DNA of 37,793 nt, taken from assembly GCA_021782365.1 (NCBI GenBank), contig JAJXVB010000016.1, positions 1 through 37,793 on the forward strand, read 5' to 3'. The stretch is from Pseudomonadota bacterium. Its GTDB lineage: Bacteria > Pseudomonadota > Gammaproteobacteria > Burkholderiales > Gallionellaceae. Every line of letters begins with the position of its first letter. The first letter of the stretch is position 1. A program made the translations under genes and the position numbers. The notes under the pieces were generated by a model. It had not been told where the DNA came from and did not search any database. It saw nothing but the letters and a program-made list of their open reading frames with translations. Positions 26,012 to 35,303 of this stretch are shown here, one piece after another.

Positions 26012-28570
26012 ATGGCAAACAATCTTCTGATCGTAGAGTCGCCGGCCAAAGCCAAAACCCTGAAAAAATATCTGGGCAGCGGTTATGAGGTGCTCGCTTC
26101 CTATGGGCATGTGCGGGACCTCGTTCCCAAGAGCGGCGCGGTGGATCCCGAAAACAGCTTCGCGATGAACTACGAGATCATCGCGCGCAACAGCAAGCAC
26201 ATGGACGCGATCGCCAAGGCCGCGGCCGCGGCCGACAGTGTCCTTCTGGCGCCCGACCCGGACAGGGAAGGGGAGGCCATCGCATGGCACATCGCCGAGC
26301 TCCTGAAGTCCAAGAGAGGGTTCAAGGGCAAGGACATGAAGCGCGTCGTGTTCTACGAGATCACGCAGTCCGCCGTGAAGGAGGCCGTCGCTCATCCCAG
26401 GGATATCGCGATGCCGCTGGTCAATGCGCAGCAGGCAAGGCGCGCGCTGGATTATCTCGTGGGCTTCAACCTTTCCCCGCTTTTATGGCGCAAGATACGC
26501 CCAGGCTTGTCCGCAGGCAGGGTGCAAAGCCCCGCATTGCGCCTGATCGTGGAACGGGAACAGGAAATCGAGGCCTTTACCAGCCAGGAATACTGGACAG
26601 TGCATCTGGACAGCCACAAGGATCATCAGCCCTTTTCTGCGCGCCTCATCCAGTATCAGGGAAAAAAACTCGAGCAGCTCAGCATAAAGAGTCAGGCCGA
26701 ATACGATGCGATCCACGCGATGCTAAGCGGCGCAAAATTGCCGCCCAAGGTCGTGCGCGTCGAGAAGAAGGCAAAACAGCGTTCCGCCGCAGCGCCTTTT
26801 ACCACTTCGACGCTGCAGCAGGAAGCCGTGCGCAAGCTCGGCATGTCTACCGAAAGGACCATGCGCACGGCGCAGACGCTTTATGAAGGCGTGGACATCG
26901 GGGGTCAGACAGTCGGTCTGATTTCCTACATGAGAACCGATTCGGTATCCCTTGCAAAGGAGGCCGTTGCAGAGATACGCGCCTACATAGGCGACAATTT
27001 CTCCGAAGAATACCTGCCCGCCAGAGCGCCCGTCTTCAAGAGCAAGACCAAGAATGCGCAGGAATCCCACGAGGCGATACGCCCGACTTCGATCGCGCGC
27101 ACACCGGACAGTCTGCGCGAACATCTGACAGCGGACCAGATCCGGCTTTATGAAATGATCTGGAAGCGAACCCTGGCCTGCCAGATGACAGCGGCGCGCT
27201 TCGACACGGTCAGCGCTGACATCCGCCTGGGAGGTGATGACACGCTGTTCAGGGCCAATGGACAGGTGCTGGTTTTTCCCGGCTTCATGAGCGTTTACAT
27301 GGAAGACGTGGATGATCCCGATGAAGAGCAGGGCGGCAAGCTGCCCCCTCTGGCAGAGGGCGACGTCCTGGCTATAGACAAACTGTACGGCGAACAGCAT
27401 TTCACCCAGCCGCCGCCTCGCTTCACCGAGGCTAGCCTCGTCAAGGCGCTGGAAGAATACGGGATAGGCCGCCCTTCGACCTATGCCACCATCATCTCCA
27501 CGCTGCAGACCCGGGAATATGCGATTCTCGACAAGAAGCGCTTCATGCCGACCGATGTCGGCCGTGTCGTCACGCGTTTCCTGACCGATCATTTCACGCG
27601 CTACGTCGACTACAACTTCACCGCATCGCTCGAGGATGAACTCGACGAAATTTCGGACGGCAAGCGCGACTGGGTAGGCGTGCTGAGCGAATTCTGGCAG
27701 GGTTTCTCGGGCCTCATCAAGGAAAAAACCAATATCGAGCGGCCGCAGGAGTTGCTGGACGAAGCCTGTCCCGAGTGCGGCAAGCCGCTGGCCAAGAAGC
27801 TGAGCCGCTATGGAAGCTTCATCAGCTGTTCCAACTATCCTGAATGCAAATACAAGCGCAGCGTGGGCGGCGAAACTCAGGACAATGTGCGCATCGAGCT
27901 CGGGAAGCACCCCGAGACTGATCAGCCCGTACTGCTCTTGCGAGGCCCTTATGGCCATTACGTTCAGCTGGGCGAAGTAGTAGAAGGGGAAAAAACAAAA
28001 CCGAAGCGGGTTTCATGGCCCAAGGACATGCCGATAGACGAGGCCGATCTGGGTGCGGCACTGAAGCTGCTTTCCCTTCCCCGAGAGCTGGGATTGCATC
28101 CGGAAAGCAAGAAGAAAGTCATCGTCAACATCGGCCGCTTCGGTCCATACATCGGCCATGACGGGAAATTCAAATCCATTCCGCGCACCGACAGCATCTT
28201 CGACATCGATCTCGAACGCGCGGTCGAACTGCTTTCGCAGGCCAAGGATGGCAACGCCGTATTGCGAACCTTGGGCGACCATCCGGACGACAAGGCTTCC
28301 GTGGAGGTGTGCAGCGGCCGCTATGGCCCTTATGTACGCCACGGCAAGATCAACGCGACCCTGCCCAAGGATGTATCGGTCGATGAGATCACCCTGGAAG
28401 CGGCGCTCGAGCTGATTGCCGCAAAGGCGGCAAAAGGCGCAAAGCCTGCAAAGGCAGCCAAGCCACGGGCAAAGGCGGAAACTAAGGCAGATGCGAAACC
28501 CAAAGCCGAAGCCAAACCCAAGAAGAAGGCCGCCGCAAAGCCCAAAGCCAAAACGGCGAAGAAGTCCTGA
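26012..28570 (+). CDS. topA: DNA topoisomerase I
   Basis: 852 residues. Relaxes negative supercoils by cutting one strand. Toprim domain (1-130): LLIVESPAKAKTL with catalytic Glu9 and the acidic triad APDPDREGE (Asp82, Asp84, Glu88). The type IA core spans about 140-580, with active-site Tyr306 in VGLISYMRTDS. One four-Cys zinc ribbon begins at Cys586 (CPECGKPL, then SCSNYPECKYKR). Three Topo_C_ZnRpt-like repeats without Cys follow (LLRGPYGHYVQLG, IGRFGPYIGHDG, CSGRYGPYVRHG). The last ~60 residues are Lys/Ala/Pro-rich (KPKAEAKPKKKAAAKPKAK), a likely DNA-binding tail. Its terminator lies inside the end of the converging ABC gene. Confidence 0.95.
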   Translation: MANNLLIVESPAKAKTLKKYLGSGYEVLASYGHVRDLVPKSGAVDPENSFAMNYEIIARNSKHMDAIAKAAAAADSVLLAPDPDREGEAIAWHIAELLKSKRGFKGKDMKRVVFYEITQSAVKEAVAHPRDIAMPLVNAQQARRALDYLVGFNLSPLLWRKIRPGLSAGRVQSPALRLIVEREQEIEAFTSQEYWTVHLDSHKDHQPFSARLIQYQGKKLEQLSIKSQAEYDAIHAMLSGAKLPPKVVRVEKKAKQRSAAAPFTTSTLQQEAVRKLGMSTERTMRTAQTLYEGVDIGGQTVGLISYMRTDSVSLAKEAVAEIRAYIGDNFSEEYLPARAPVFKSKTKNAQESHEAIRPTSIARTPDSLREHLTADQIRLYEMIWKRTLACQMTAARFDTVSADIRLGGDDTLFRANGQVLVFPGFMSVYMEDVDDPDEEQGGKLPPLAEGDVLAIDKLYGEQHFTQPPPRFTEASLVKALEEYGIGRPSTYATIISTLQTREYAILDKKRFMPTDVGRVVTRFLTDHFTRYVDYNFTASLEDELDEISDGKRDWVGVLSEFWQGFSGLIKEKTNIERPQELLDEACPECGKPLAKKLSRYGSFISCSNYPECKYKRSVGGETQDNVRIELGKHPETDQPVLLLRGPYGHYVQLGEVVEGEKTKPKRVSWPKDMPIDEADLGAALKLLSLPRELGLHPESKKKVIVNIGRFGPYIGHDGKFKSIPRTDSIFDIDLERAVELLSQAKDGNAVLRTLGDHPDDKASVEVCSGRYGPYVRHGKINATLPKDVSVDEITLEAALELIAAKAAKGAKPAKAAKPRAKAETKADAKPKAEAKPKKKAAAKPKAKTAKKS

Positions 28571-28572
28571 GC

Positions 28573-30387
28573 TTACCCGGGCATGAGCCCGGGATTTTCT
28601 TCCTCCGCCTGCTGCATCGCCCACATCAGGGCATATGCTCCGTTTCTCGTGAGCAGCTCGGCATGTTTCCCGCGCTCGACGATGCGGCCTGCCTCAAATA
28701 CCAGTATTTCGTCGGCATCGATCACAGTCGAGAGGCGATGCGCGATGACGAGGCTGGTACGGCCCCTGGATATTTCGATCAGCTCGGCCTGAATGGCCTT
28801 TTCGGTCTTGGTGTCCAGCGCTGAAGTGGCTTCATCGAGTATCAGTATGGATGGATTCTTGAGCAGCGTCCTGGCGATCGCCACGCGCTGCTTTTCCCCT
28901 CCCGAAAGCTTTAAGCCTCTTTCTCCCACGACCGTATCCCAGCCCTTGGGCAATGATTCGATGAAGCCCAGGATGTGCGCGGCGCGGGCGGCATTGATCA
29001 CTTCTTCGCGCGTGGCATACGGCCTGCCATAGGCGATGTTGTAATAGATGCTGTCGTTGAAGAGAACGGTATCCTGCGGAACCACGCCGATGGAAGATCT
29101 CAGGCTGTCCTGGGTGATACTCCTTATGTCCTTTCCATCTATCCTGATGCAACCCTCGTTGACATCGTAGAAACGGAAAAGCAGCCTGGCCAGCGTCGAC
29201 TTTCCGGCACCGCTAGCACCCACTGCGGCAACCGTCTTGCCACCCTGAATGGTAAAGCTCACATCGTGAAGGATGGGCCGATCGGCATTGTACGAAAAGC
29301 TGACATGCTCGAATTCGACCCTGCCTTCGCCCACCTTGAGTTCTATGGCATCCGTCGCATCCTGTATCTCCCTGGGCCTGTGCAGCAGTGTGAACATGCG
29401 CTCCACATCGGTGATGGATTCCTTGATCTGGCGGTACATCACCCCCAGAAATCCCAGGGGCTGGAACATCTGCAGCAGATAGGCATTGACCATCACCAAG
29501 TCTCCCAGCGTAAGATTGCCGGAGGCCACGCCCTTTGCCGCGCGCATGACCATCAGCGTGACGCCGATGGCGATCGTGCCTGCCTGCGCCGCATTCAGAA
29601 ACCCGAGCGATCGCTGAGACTTTAGCGCCGCTTCTTCCCATTCCGCAAGGCTGCCGTCATAGCGTTTTGCCTCATAACGCTCGTTGCCGAAGTACTTCAC
29701 TGTTTCGTAGTTGAGCAGGCTGTCGATCGCGCGCCCATAAGCCTCCGAGTCCAGCGTGTTGGCGCGGCGCACATACTGGGTTCTCCATTCCGTAATGGAA
29801 ACGGTGAAGAAGATGTACGAGGCCAGCGTCAAGAGCGTGATCATGCCGAACACCCAGTCCAGCTTGACGAACAGCACGGCTGCCACCATCAGTATCTCAA
29901 GGACGGTAGGCGCGATGCGAAACAACAGGTATCCCACAAGGCTTGAAATGGCCTTGGAGCCGCGCTCGATGTCACGCGTGATGCCTCCTGTCTGGCGCTC
30001 GAGATGAAAACGCAGTGACAACGCATGCAGATGTTCGAACACCGCCATGCTGACCCTGCGCATCGCGCGCTGAGTGACCTTTGCAAACACCACATCGCGC
30101 AGATCGGCGAAGGTCGTGCTGGAAAAGCGCAACAATCCATACGCAACGATGAGCGCCACAGGCACCGTCAGGCTCGCATGCGATTTGTCCACCGCGTCTA
30201 TGATTTTTTTCAAGACCAGCGGCACGCTTACCGAGGCAAGCTTGGCGCCGAGCAGGAGCGCGAGCGAAAGCATGACCCGCCCGCGGAATTCCCAGAGATA
30301 GGGAAAGAGGCGGCCTACCGAGCGCAGATCGGCTTGGACTGTCTTATCTGGTGCATTGTCAGAAGAATGAAATGAATGGGGCGACAT
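28573..30387 (-). CDS. Atm1-like ABC half-transporter (permease fused to ATPase)
   Basis: 604 residues from ATG at 30387 (MSPHSFHSS); a TTG 23 codons upstream overlaps the clc start region and is less likely. Six-helix ABC exporter domain (about 35-320) with LRFHLERQTGGITRDIERGSKAI and NYETVKYFGNERYEAKRYD, the signatures of the Atm1/HMT1 subfamily. The ATPase domain (about 353-590) has Walker A GASGAGKST, Q loop VPQDTVLF, signature LSGGEKQRVAIARTLL, Walker B ILILDEATSALD and H loop IAHRLS. Works as a homodimer in the inner membrane; characterised relatives export glutathione or glutathione-metal complexes. Converges on topA with two bases between stops. Confidence 0.92.
   Translation of the reverse strand: MSPHSFHSSDNAPDKTVQADLRSVGRLFPYLWEFRGRVMLSLALLLGAKLASVSVPLVLKKIIDAVDKSHASLTVPVALIVAYGLLRFSSTTFADLRDVVFAKVTQRAMRRVSMAVFEHLHALSLRFHLERQTGGITRDIERGSKAISSLVGYLLFRIAPTVLEILMVAAVLFVKLDWVFGMITLLTLASYIFFTVSITEWRTQYVRRANTLDSEAYGRAIDSLLNYETVKYFGNERYEAKRYDGSLAEWEEAALKSQRSLGFLNAAQAGTIAIGVTLMVMRAAKGVASGNLTLGDLVMVNAYLLQMFQPLGFLGVMYRQIKESITDVERMFTLLHRPREIQDATDAIELKVGEGRVEFEHVSFSYNADRPILHDVSFTIQGGKTVAAVGASGAGKSTLARLLFRFYDVNEGCIRIDGKDIRSITQDSLRSSIGVVPQDTVLFNDSIYYNIAYGRPYATREEVINAARAAHILGFIESLPKGWDTVVGERGLKLSGGEKQRVAIARTLLKNPSILILDEATSALDTKTEKAIQAELIEISRGRTSLVIAHRLSTVIDADEILVFEAGRIVERGKHAELLTRNGAYALMWAMQQAEEENPGLMPG
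28576..28600 (+). terminator. topA terminator inside the 3' end of the convergent ABC gene
   Basis: CCCGGGC, loop ATGA, GCCCGGG is followed by ATTTTCTT, five bases after the topA stop. The same bases encode the last Pro/Gly codons and part of the stop region of the ABC gene on the other strand. Confidence 0.88.
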
Positions 30388-30442
30388 AAGCGGATCACAT
30401 GGTTTTACAGCGATATTACCTGACGATGGCTGACTTCCGCTA

Positions 30443-30448
30443 TATAAT
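30443..30448 (+). promoter_or_regulatory. Consensus -10 box of the clc gene
   Basis: A perfect TATAAT ends seven bases before the chosen clc ATG at 30456, so transcription would begin at or next to the A of the start codon. A poor -35 (TGACGA at 30421, 16-base spacer) is present. This suggests a leaderless or near-leaderless mRNA. Confidence 0.45.
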
Positions 30449-30455
30449 GAATTCA

Positions 30456-31799
30456 ATGAAACTGATTTATCTCATACGCGAATTCTTAAAGGCTCGCACT
30501 GACAACACCATCCTGGAAACGCCGCTGATGCGTGACTGGAAGCGCAGGCTGGTCTTCTGGAGCGGCGCCATCAGCGTGGGTCTGGCGGCCATCTTCCTGG
30601 CCGTCTCCGCCGAATGGGCAAACAAGCTTTTTCACAAGATGCTGGCCGTTTCACCTTATCTTCCCCTTGTTGCGACCCCCGCAGGGCTCGTACTTATCGT
30701 CATCTTGACGCGCAACATCTTTCCAGGATCTCAAGGCAGCGGCATTCCCCAGACGATTGCCTCGCTTGATCCCCACAACGTCGTCAGGGAGCGCGTGCTT
30801 GCATTGCCCATCGCTTTGGGCAAGATCATGCTAACCGTATTCGGACTTTTGTTTGGCGCCTCAGTCGGCCGCGAAGGCCCCACTGTGCAGATCGGTGCAT
30901 CCGTGATGCACAGCCTCGGCAAATTTGCGCGCTTTCCCAAACACGATGTGGAAAAAGGGCTGATACTCGCCGGCGCCGCGGCCGGCGTTGCGGCCGCATT
31001 CAACACGCCGCTTGCGGGCATCGTTTTCGCCATCGAGGAGATGAGCCGCTCCTTCGAGGAGCACAACAGCTCGACCATACTGATGACCGTGATCATCGCC
31101 GGCATCACCTCGATCGCGCTGCTCGGAAACTATTCTTACTTCGGCCACACCTCCGAATCCCTGGCATTCGGCAAGCAGTGGAACGTGGTGATCGCTTGCG
31201 GAATGGCTGGGGGTTTCCTGGGCGGCGGCTTCAGCCGCTTTCTCGTCGAGGTCAACAAGGGTCTTCCCGGAAATTTCGGCTCATGGATGAAATCCAATCC
31301 TGTAGCATTTGCCGCCGCCTGCGGCCTTATCCTCGCGCTGATTGGTCTGGCTTCGAACAACACCTCCTACGGCAGCGGGTACAGCGAGGCAAAGTCATTG
31401 CTCGACGGAAAGTCTGTACTTCCAGAATCCTATGGCCTTTTGAAGATGACAGCGACTGCCGTTTCTTACATCAGCGGGATCCCTGGAGGGGTGATGGCGC
31501 CGACGCTTTCCGCAGGAGCCGGATTCGGGGCCAACCTTGCGCACTTTTTCACTAGCGTTCCGGCGGGTGCGACCGTGATACTCGGAATGGTCGCCTATTT
31601 CGCGGGTGTTACTCAGGCGCCGATCACGGCTTTTGTGATCATCATGGAAATGACCGACAATCACGAAATGCTATTGCCGCTGATGTCGGCCGCCTTCATA
31701 GCCAATCTGTGCTCGAAGCTGATCTGCCCCGCGCCCCTTTTTCACACCATGGCCGTTAACTTCATTTCCAAGCCTGCCGCAAAAAATCCGCCCGAATGA
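30456..31799 (+). CDS. ClC-family chloride channel or H+/Cl- exchanger
   Basis: 447 residues from ATG 30456 (MKLIYLIREFLKA); earlier in-frame starts at 30399 or 30447 lie before or on the -10 box. About 16-18 membrane-embedded helices. The three anion-selectivity motifs are seen: GSGIPQ (94-99), GREGPTVQ (138-145, with the gating Glu140) and GIPGGVMAPTLSAGAGF. An IEEM motif matches the internal proton glutamate of exchanger-type ClC proteins, so Cl-/H+ exchange is likely. There is no C-terminal CBS pair. No SD precedes this ATG, in line with a leaderless transcript. It ends directly against the stop of the converging gene. Confidence 0.93.
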   Translation: MKLIYLIREFLKARTDNTILETPLMRDWKRRLVFWSGAISVGLAAIFLAVSAEWANKLFHKMLAVSPYLPLVATPAGLVLIVILTRNIFPGSQGSGIPQTIASLDPHNVVRERVLALPIALGKIMLTVFGLLFGASVGREGPTVQIGASVMHSLGKFARFPKHDVEKGLILAGAAAGVAAAFNTPLAGIVFAIEEMSRSFEEHNSSTILMTVIIAGITSIALLGNYSYFGHTSESLAFGKQWNVVIACGMAGGFLGGGFSRFLVEVNKGLPGNFGSWMKSNPVAFAAACGLILALIGLASNNTSYGSGYSEAKSLLDGKSVLPESYGLLKMTATAVSYISGIPGGVMAPTLSAGAGFGANLAHFFTSVPAGATVILGMVAYFAGVTQAPITAFVIIMEMTDNHEMLLPLMSAAFIANLCSKLICPAPLFHTMAVNFISKPAAKNPPE

Positions 31800-32141
31800 T
31801 CAGCCTAGAAGATCGACGCTGATAAATGCCGTTTTCTTGTCGATATTCAGAAGGATCTCGCAATACTCGTTGATTTTTTCAACCGGAGTCGGATCATCCG
31901 CACAGTTGCACCCCGATATAACCGTCTGGAAAAAAATTCCCGCCATAACCTTTATCGTTCCACCCGATTCATGCGCCTTGACATTGATGACTGAAATGGG
32001 CTCGTCGAGGACATAGTTGCCCATAGATATGGCCTTTTGCAACGGCAGCTGATCGATCTTCATCTGCATCAGTTCCTGCTTCAGCACATCGCAAAAATCC
32101 GGGGTTCCCCATGCGTCAAGAGCGCGGCTCAAGCGTATCAC
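31800..32141 (-). CDS. Small conserved-looking protein with GCNCADDPTP motif
   Basis: 113 residues from GTG at 32141 with AAGGA six bases upstream, two bases after the stop of the preceding gene; a TTG six codons earlier lacks an RBS. No signal peptide or membrane segment. The N-terminal half is helical (MIRLSRALDAWGTPDFCDVLKQEL), the C-terminal half beta-rich (SVINVKAHESGGTIKVMAGIFF, NEYCEILLNIDKKTAFISVDLL). The core SGCNCADDPTPVEKINEYC holds three Cys near acidic residues and might bind a metal. Proteins with a similar C(N/S)CADDPTP core seem familiar from related betaproteobacteria, but no named family is recalled. Function unknown; third gene of a pepD-led row. Confidence 0.7.
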   Translation of the reverse strand: MIRLSRALDAWGTPDFCDVLKQELMQMKIDQLPLQKAISMGNYVLDEPISVINVKAHESGGTIKVMAGIFFQTVISGCNCADDPTPVEKINEYCEILLNIDKKTAFISVDLLG

Positions 32142-32143
32142 GG

Positions 32144-33310
32144 CTATTCCTTGGGCCAATATTCTGTTGCAATACCCTCCCCCAGGTCGGCCTCTACAAG
32201 GCGGCGGCGCACATCCAGGAGGCGCTCGACAAGCGCGGGCTCTATGGCGGCATAGGCCTCAGCGTCCGGAGTGCGGTTCACGACCACGCCCAGCAATTCC
32301 GTGATCGCGTTGCCGATGGAATTCTGGCTGATGGTGACGATCAGCTTTCCTTCATCATTGCGATAGATCAGCTGCTTGAAAGCCGGCTGCCAGCGTATCG
32401 CGCTCGCATATTTTGCATCCATGATGCAGTGGTCGCGCACCTTCTTTGCCGTTTTCATGAAATCGTTATTGAAAAGAAGCACGCTTTCCACCTGCTCTGG
32501 AAAATAGACGTCATGCAGCATGGGCGCGTTGCGCGTCGATACCTGTGAAAAGAATGTGCGGTAGAAATCGATGAATCCTTTGAGCACCTCGTCGTATTCC
32601 CGCCAGAAATTCACATTCTTAAGCGCTGACTCGCCGCCTTGAATTTCCCAGCTCGGCAGCCCTTGCGGATACCCTGTCAGCCGGATGCGCGCATCGGCCT
32701 CGCTTGCAGGTTTCAGTATTTTGAGATTTAGTGCGCGGTCGAAGAATTCCCGATATACATCGCCCATATAGGCCTGAAACAGGCTGTTCTGTCCGCCATC
32801 GGTCAGATTCGGGTTGTCCGGATCGGCAAGCTTTGCGTCGCCGAGCGCCTGCTTGGGAAACACCACGAAATGGTTGTGCAGCATGCGGATGCTGGGCACG
32901 CCGGGGGAAGTCAAGGGCCAGGTTGCATCCAGGCTCGCTTCTCCAGCCAGGATCAACGCCTCATCCGGATCGGGATATTTTTCCAGCATGTAGGAAATGA
33001 TGATCTGGTTCATCCTGTTCCAGACATGCTTCACGCTTTCTGCAACCTGCGTGCGCCTGACAGGCCGGCCCAATGGGTTCAGTATCGATCTCGAGGTGTT
33101 GTATATAATGGAGCAGTCAAACTCGGTGCTATGCCCGAGCGCCTTCCGGTAGAGCAACAGGTTTTCCGAATTGATCAGCAATCCGTTGTTGTTTGCCAGG
33201 TCGTTCAGATTTTCCGTGCTGTTGAAAAATTCGTTATGCTTCATTCCTTCCGGCACCTCCAGGGGAATCGGCCTGAATGGTGTCGTTATTTCGCGCGGAC
33301 CTGTTTTCAT
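32144..33310 (-). CDS. Unrecognised 388-residue protein downstream of pepD
   Basis: 388 residues, ATG with AGGAG upstream. No signal peptide or obvious transmembrane helix, so probably cytoplasmic. Notable stretches: LLLYRKALGHSTEFDCSIIYN, GRPVRRTQVAESVKHVWNRM, EALILAGEASLDATWPLTSPG, SIRMLHNHFVVFPKQ, LTDGGQNSLFQAYMGDVYREFFDRAL, RLTGYPQGLPSWEIQGG and a C-terminal helical tail. The HNHFVVFP stretch faintly recalls HIT/GalT-type His-x-His strands, but the third His is missing and the link is weak. It starts nine bases after pepD and the following gene starts two bases after its stop, so all three are likely one transcript. No function is proposed. Confidence 0.75.
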   Translation of the reverse strand: MKTGPREITTPFRPIPLEVPEGMKHNEFFNSTENLNDLANNNGLLINSENLLLYRKALGHSTEFDCSIIYNTSRSILNPLGRPVRRTQVAESVKHVWNRMNQIIISYMLEKYPDPDEALILAGEASLDATWPLTSPGVPSIRMLHNHFVVFPKQALGDAKLADPDNPNLTDGGQNSLFQAYMGDVYREFFDRALNLKILKPASEADARIRLTGYPQGLPSWEIQGGESALKNVNFWREYDEVLKGFIDFYRTFFSQVSTRNAPMLHDVYFPEQVESVLLFNNDFMKTAKKVRDHCIMDAKYASAIRWQPAFKQLIYRNDEGKLIVTISQNSIGNAITELLGVVVNRTPDAEAYAAIEPALVERLLDVRRRLVEADLGEGIATEYWPKE

Positions 33311-33319
33311 CGCATTCTC

Positions 33320-34780
33320 CTAGTTTTTTGCCATCTCCTGCAACAACGCTTTGAGCAGCCTCCAGCAGCGCCCGACCGATTCTATCTCCACGCTTTCCCC
33401 CGGCGCATGCGCGCCGCGTATGTCCGGCCCGAATGAAATCATGTCCAGATGCGGATGGCTTGATGCCAAGAGACCGCATTCCAGGCCGGCATGTATCACC
33501 TGCAATCCCGCAGGTTTGCCAAATTCCCGCGCATAAACCCTCTGGCACACTTCCAGCATGGGTGAATTCCTGTCCGGCGTCCATGCAGGATATGCGCCCG
33601 CCTTATTCGCTTCCAGCCCATAGCTACGGGCATGTCCGGCAAGCTTTTCCGCCAATGCCGCCGTCCTTGCGTCGTGCAGCGAACGCACCTTGATGATCGC
33701 TTCGAATATTTCATTCTCAAGCGCGGCCACACCGAGGTTGCCCGAAGTGTCCGTCACTCCAGGAAAATCCTGACTTGTAAGGCTGACGCCGTTTGGAACG
33801 GTGTCAAGAAAGGCGAGAATCCGGTCCCCGTCCTCTTTTGCCACAGATGAATCGGGTATCGAATCGAAGTGCGTACAGGTAAATTCCACGCCCGCATCGG
33901 ACAGCGCTAACCGCTTCTGCCATGCTTCACGGCGGTGCCTAACCCAGACATCGATGCTCGCTGCGATTTCATCCGGCAGCGCGCACAACGCATGAGCCTC
34001 CCTGGGAATCGCGTTTCGCGCGGACCCTCCTTTCATTTCGACAAGGAACAGATCGACGGATGAACATAGATCTCGCAATGCCTCTGCAACGAGCTTGATC
34101 GCATTTCCCCGTCCCAGATGTATGTCTATACCTGAATGACCTCCGCGCAACCCTGAGACGTCGAATCTGACCAGCGAATAGCCCGTGGGGATTTTTATCT
34201 GCCGGGAAAGATATCTAATTTTTACGTCCATCCCGCCTGAACAGCCCAGATAGAAGTGACCCCATTCCTCGGTATCCAGATTGATCAGTCTTTTTCCTTG
34301 CAGTGTCCCAGGATCCAGGTTCCGGGCGCCGTCCATTCCGCATTCTTCGTTTACGGTGAGCAGCACCTCTATTGCAGGATGGGTGAGGTCAGGCTCCTCG
34401 AGAACCGCCAGCGCCAGGGCGACGCCTATTCCGTTGTCTGCGCCAAGCGTGGTGTTTTCAGCAGTGACCCAGCCATCCTTGACGATTGCCTCGATGGAAT
34501 CTCGCAGAAAATCGTGACTTATCCCGGAGTTTGCCTGGCACACCATGTCCAGGTGTCCTTGCAAGACCACTGGGGCGCTGTCTTCACATCCGGCGCTTGC
34601 GGTCTTTCTGAGAATCAGGTTTCCTGCACCGTCGATTTTGCTTTCTATTCCACGCGCATCGGCCCATTTGACGAGATGCTTTATCAGTTCCTCTTCGTGC
34701 AAAGACATGCGTGGAATTTCGCACAGTCTCGCGAAATGAACCCAGACATTTTTAGGCGACAACTCGGTGAGGCTGTTCAT
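33320..34780 (-). CDS. pepD: Aminoacyl-histidine dipeptidase (cytosol non-specific dipeptidase)
   Basis: 486 residues from ATG 34780 (MNSLTELSPKNVWVHFARLCEIPRMS), one residue longer than E. coli PepD; an upstream extension of 29 codons is not supported. An M20-family di-zinc peptidase: VVLQGHLDMVC (zinc His76, catalytic Asp78), TLGADNGIG (bridging Asp115), TVNEECGMDGA (Glu145 and Glu146), INLDTEEWG (Asp169) and IHAGLECG (C-terminal zinc His). The lid/dimerisation domain covers roughly 185-390 (SGLRGGHSGIDIHLGRGNA). Hydrolyses dipeptides, including Xaa-His, in the cytosol. First gene of a three-gene row with two unknown genes. Confidence 0.94.
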   Translation of the reverse strand: MNSLTELSPKNVWVHFARLCEIPRMSLHEEELIKHLVKWADARGIESKIDGAGNLILRKTASAGCEDSAPVVLQGHLDMVCQANSGISHDFLRDSIEAIVKDGWVTAENTTLGADNGIGVALALAVLEEPDLTHPAIEVLLTVNEECGMDGARNLDPGTLQGKRLINLDTEEWGHFYLGCSGGMDVKIRYLSRQIKIPTGYSLVRFDVSGLRGGHSGIDIHLGRGNAIKLVAEALRDLCSSVDLFLVEMKGGSARNAIPREAHALCALPDEIAASIDVWVRHRREAWQKRLALSDAGVEFTCTHFDSIPDSSVAKEDGDRILAFLDTVPNGVSLTSQDFPGVTDTSGNLGVAALENEIFEAIIKVRSLHDARTAALAEKLAGHARSYGLEANKAGAYPAWTPDRNSPMLEVCQRVYAREFGKPAGLQVIHAGLECGLLASSHPHLDMISFGPDIRGAHAPGESVEIESVGRCWRLLKALLQEMAKN

Positions 34781-35303
34781 CTTTCGTTCTCGCTTTGACC
34801 ATGCAGCCCTGGAATTGTCTGCAGATCGGCATGCTTTATATAGGTTCCCATTTTCCCTGGATTTCATGCCGCATTATTCATATTCTAACCAAACATAAGA
34901 AATGACAGCATAACATTTCCTATCGAACTAGATTTACGTGAAGCGCCAACCAAGGCACAACCTCTGGTCGACATGAAAACCCATTATGATCTTTCGCGAA
35001 CATTTCGCTGATTTCTCATGAACTGTCTGCCGGTCTAGCTGAATGTCATGCGAAAATTTATATATCCAAGGACAGGTCCTTAACCACAGCGGGTCATTCG
35101 ACAGTTGATTCAATACAGGCAGCAATGCTCTAGTAAGCAGATATTTGGAAAGTCACAAAATTTCTTACGTTTCCGCCCAAGCTGAGGCCGAATATTATCG
35201 GTAGTTAGCCAAAATAAAGCTGTCCCCGTTACTTAAATCAATTGGCCTCCACGAGATCATTGGGTTATTCGCCTCCTACAGCCAGGCATGCGCCAGGGCA
35301 TTC
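34781..35303. other. Intergenic region without recognised genes
   Basis: About 520 bases, AT-richer than the flanks. Reading both strands gives only short open frames without RBS or family features. It must contain the pepD promoter on the minus strand (a TATATA-like stretch at about 34837-34842). Near 35220 AAGCTGTCCCCGTTACTT resembles sequences often seen beside REP-type transposases, but no transposase is present. No tRNA or clear terminator for the gcr gene is seen. Confidence 0.5.

Noticed and set aside
26723..27958. Long open frame (411 codons) antisense to topA
   Set aside because: It lies wholly within topA on the other strand; its composition is a mirror of topA codon use, and it has no RBS or family motif.
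34934..35125. 63-codon minus-strand frame in the pepD-gcr gap
   Set aside because: No RBS, no conserved-looking sequence; the region is non-coding by appearance.
35218..35236. CTGTCCCCGTT-like sequence as a REP element
   Set aside because: A single short copy with no palindrome partner and no REP-type transposase in the window.
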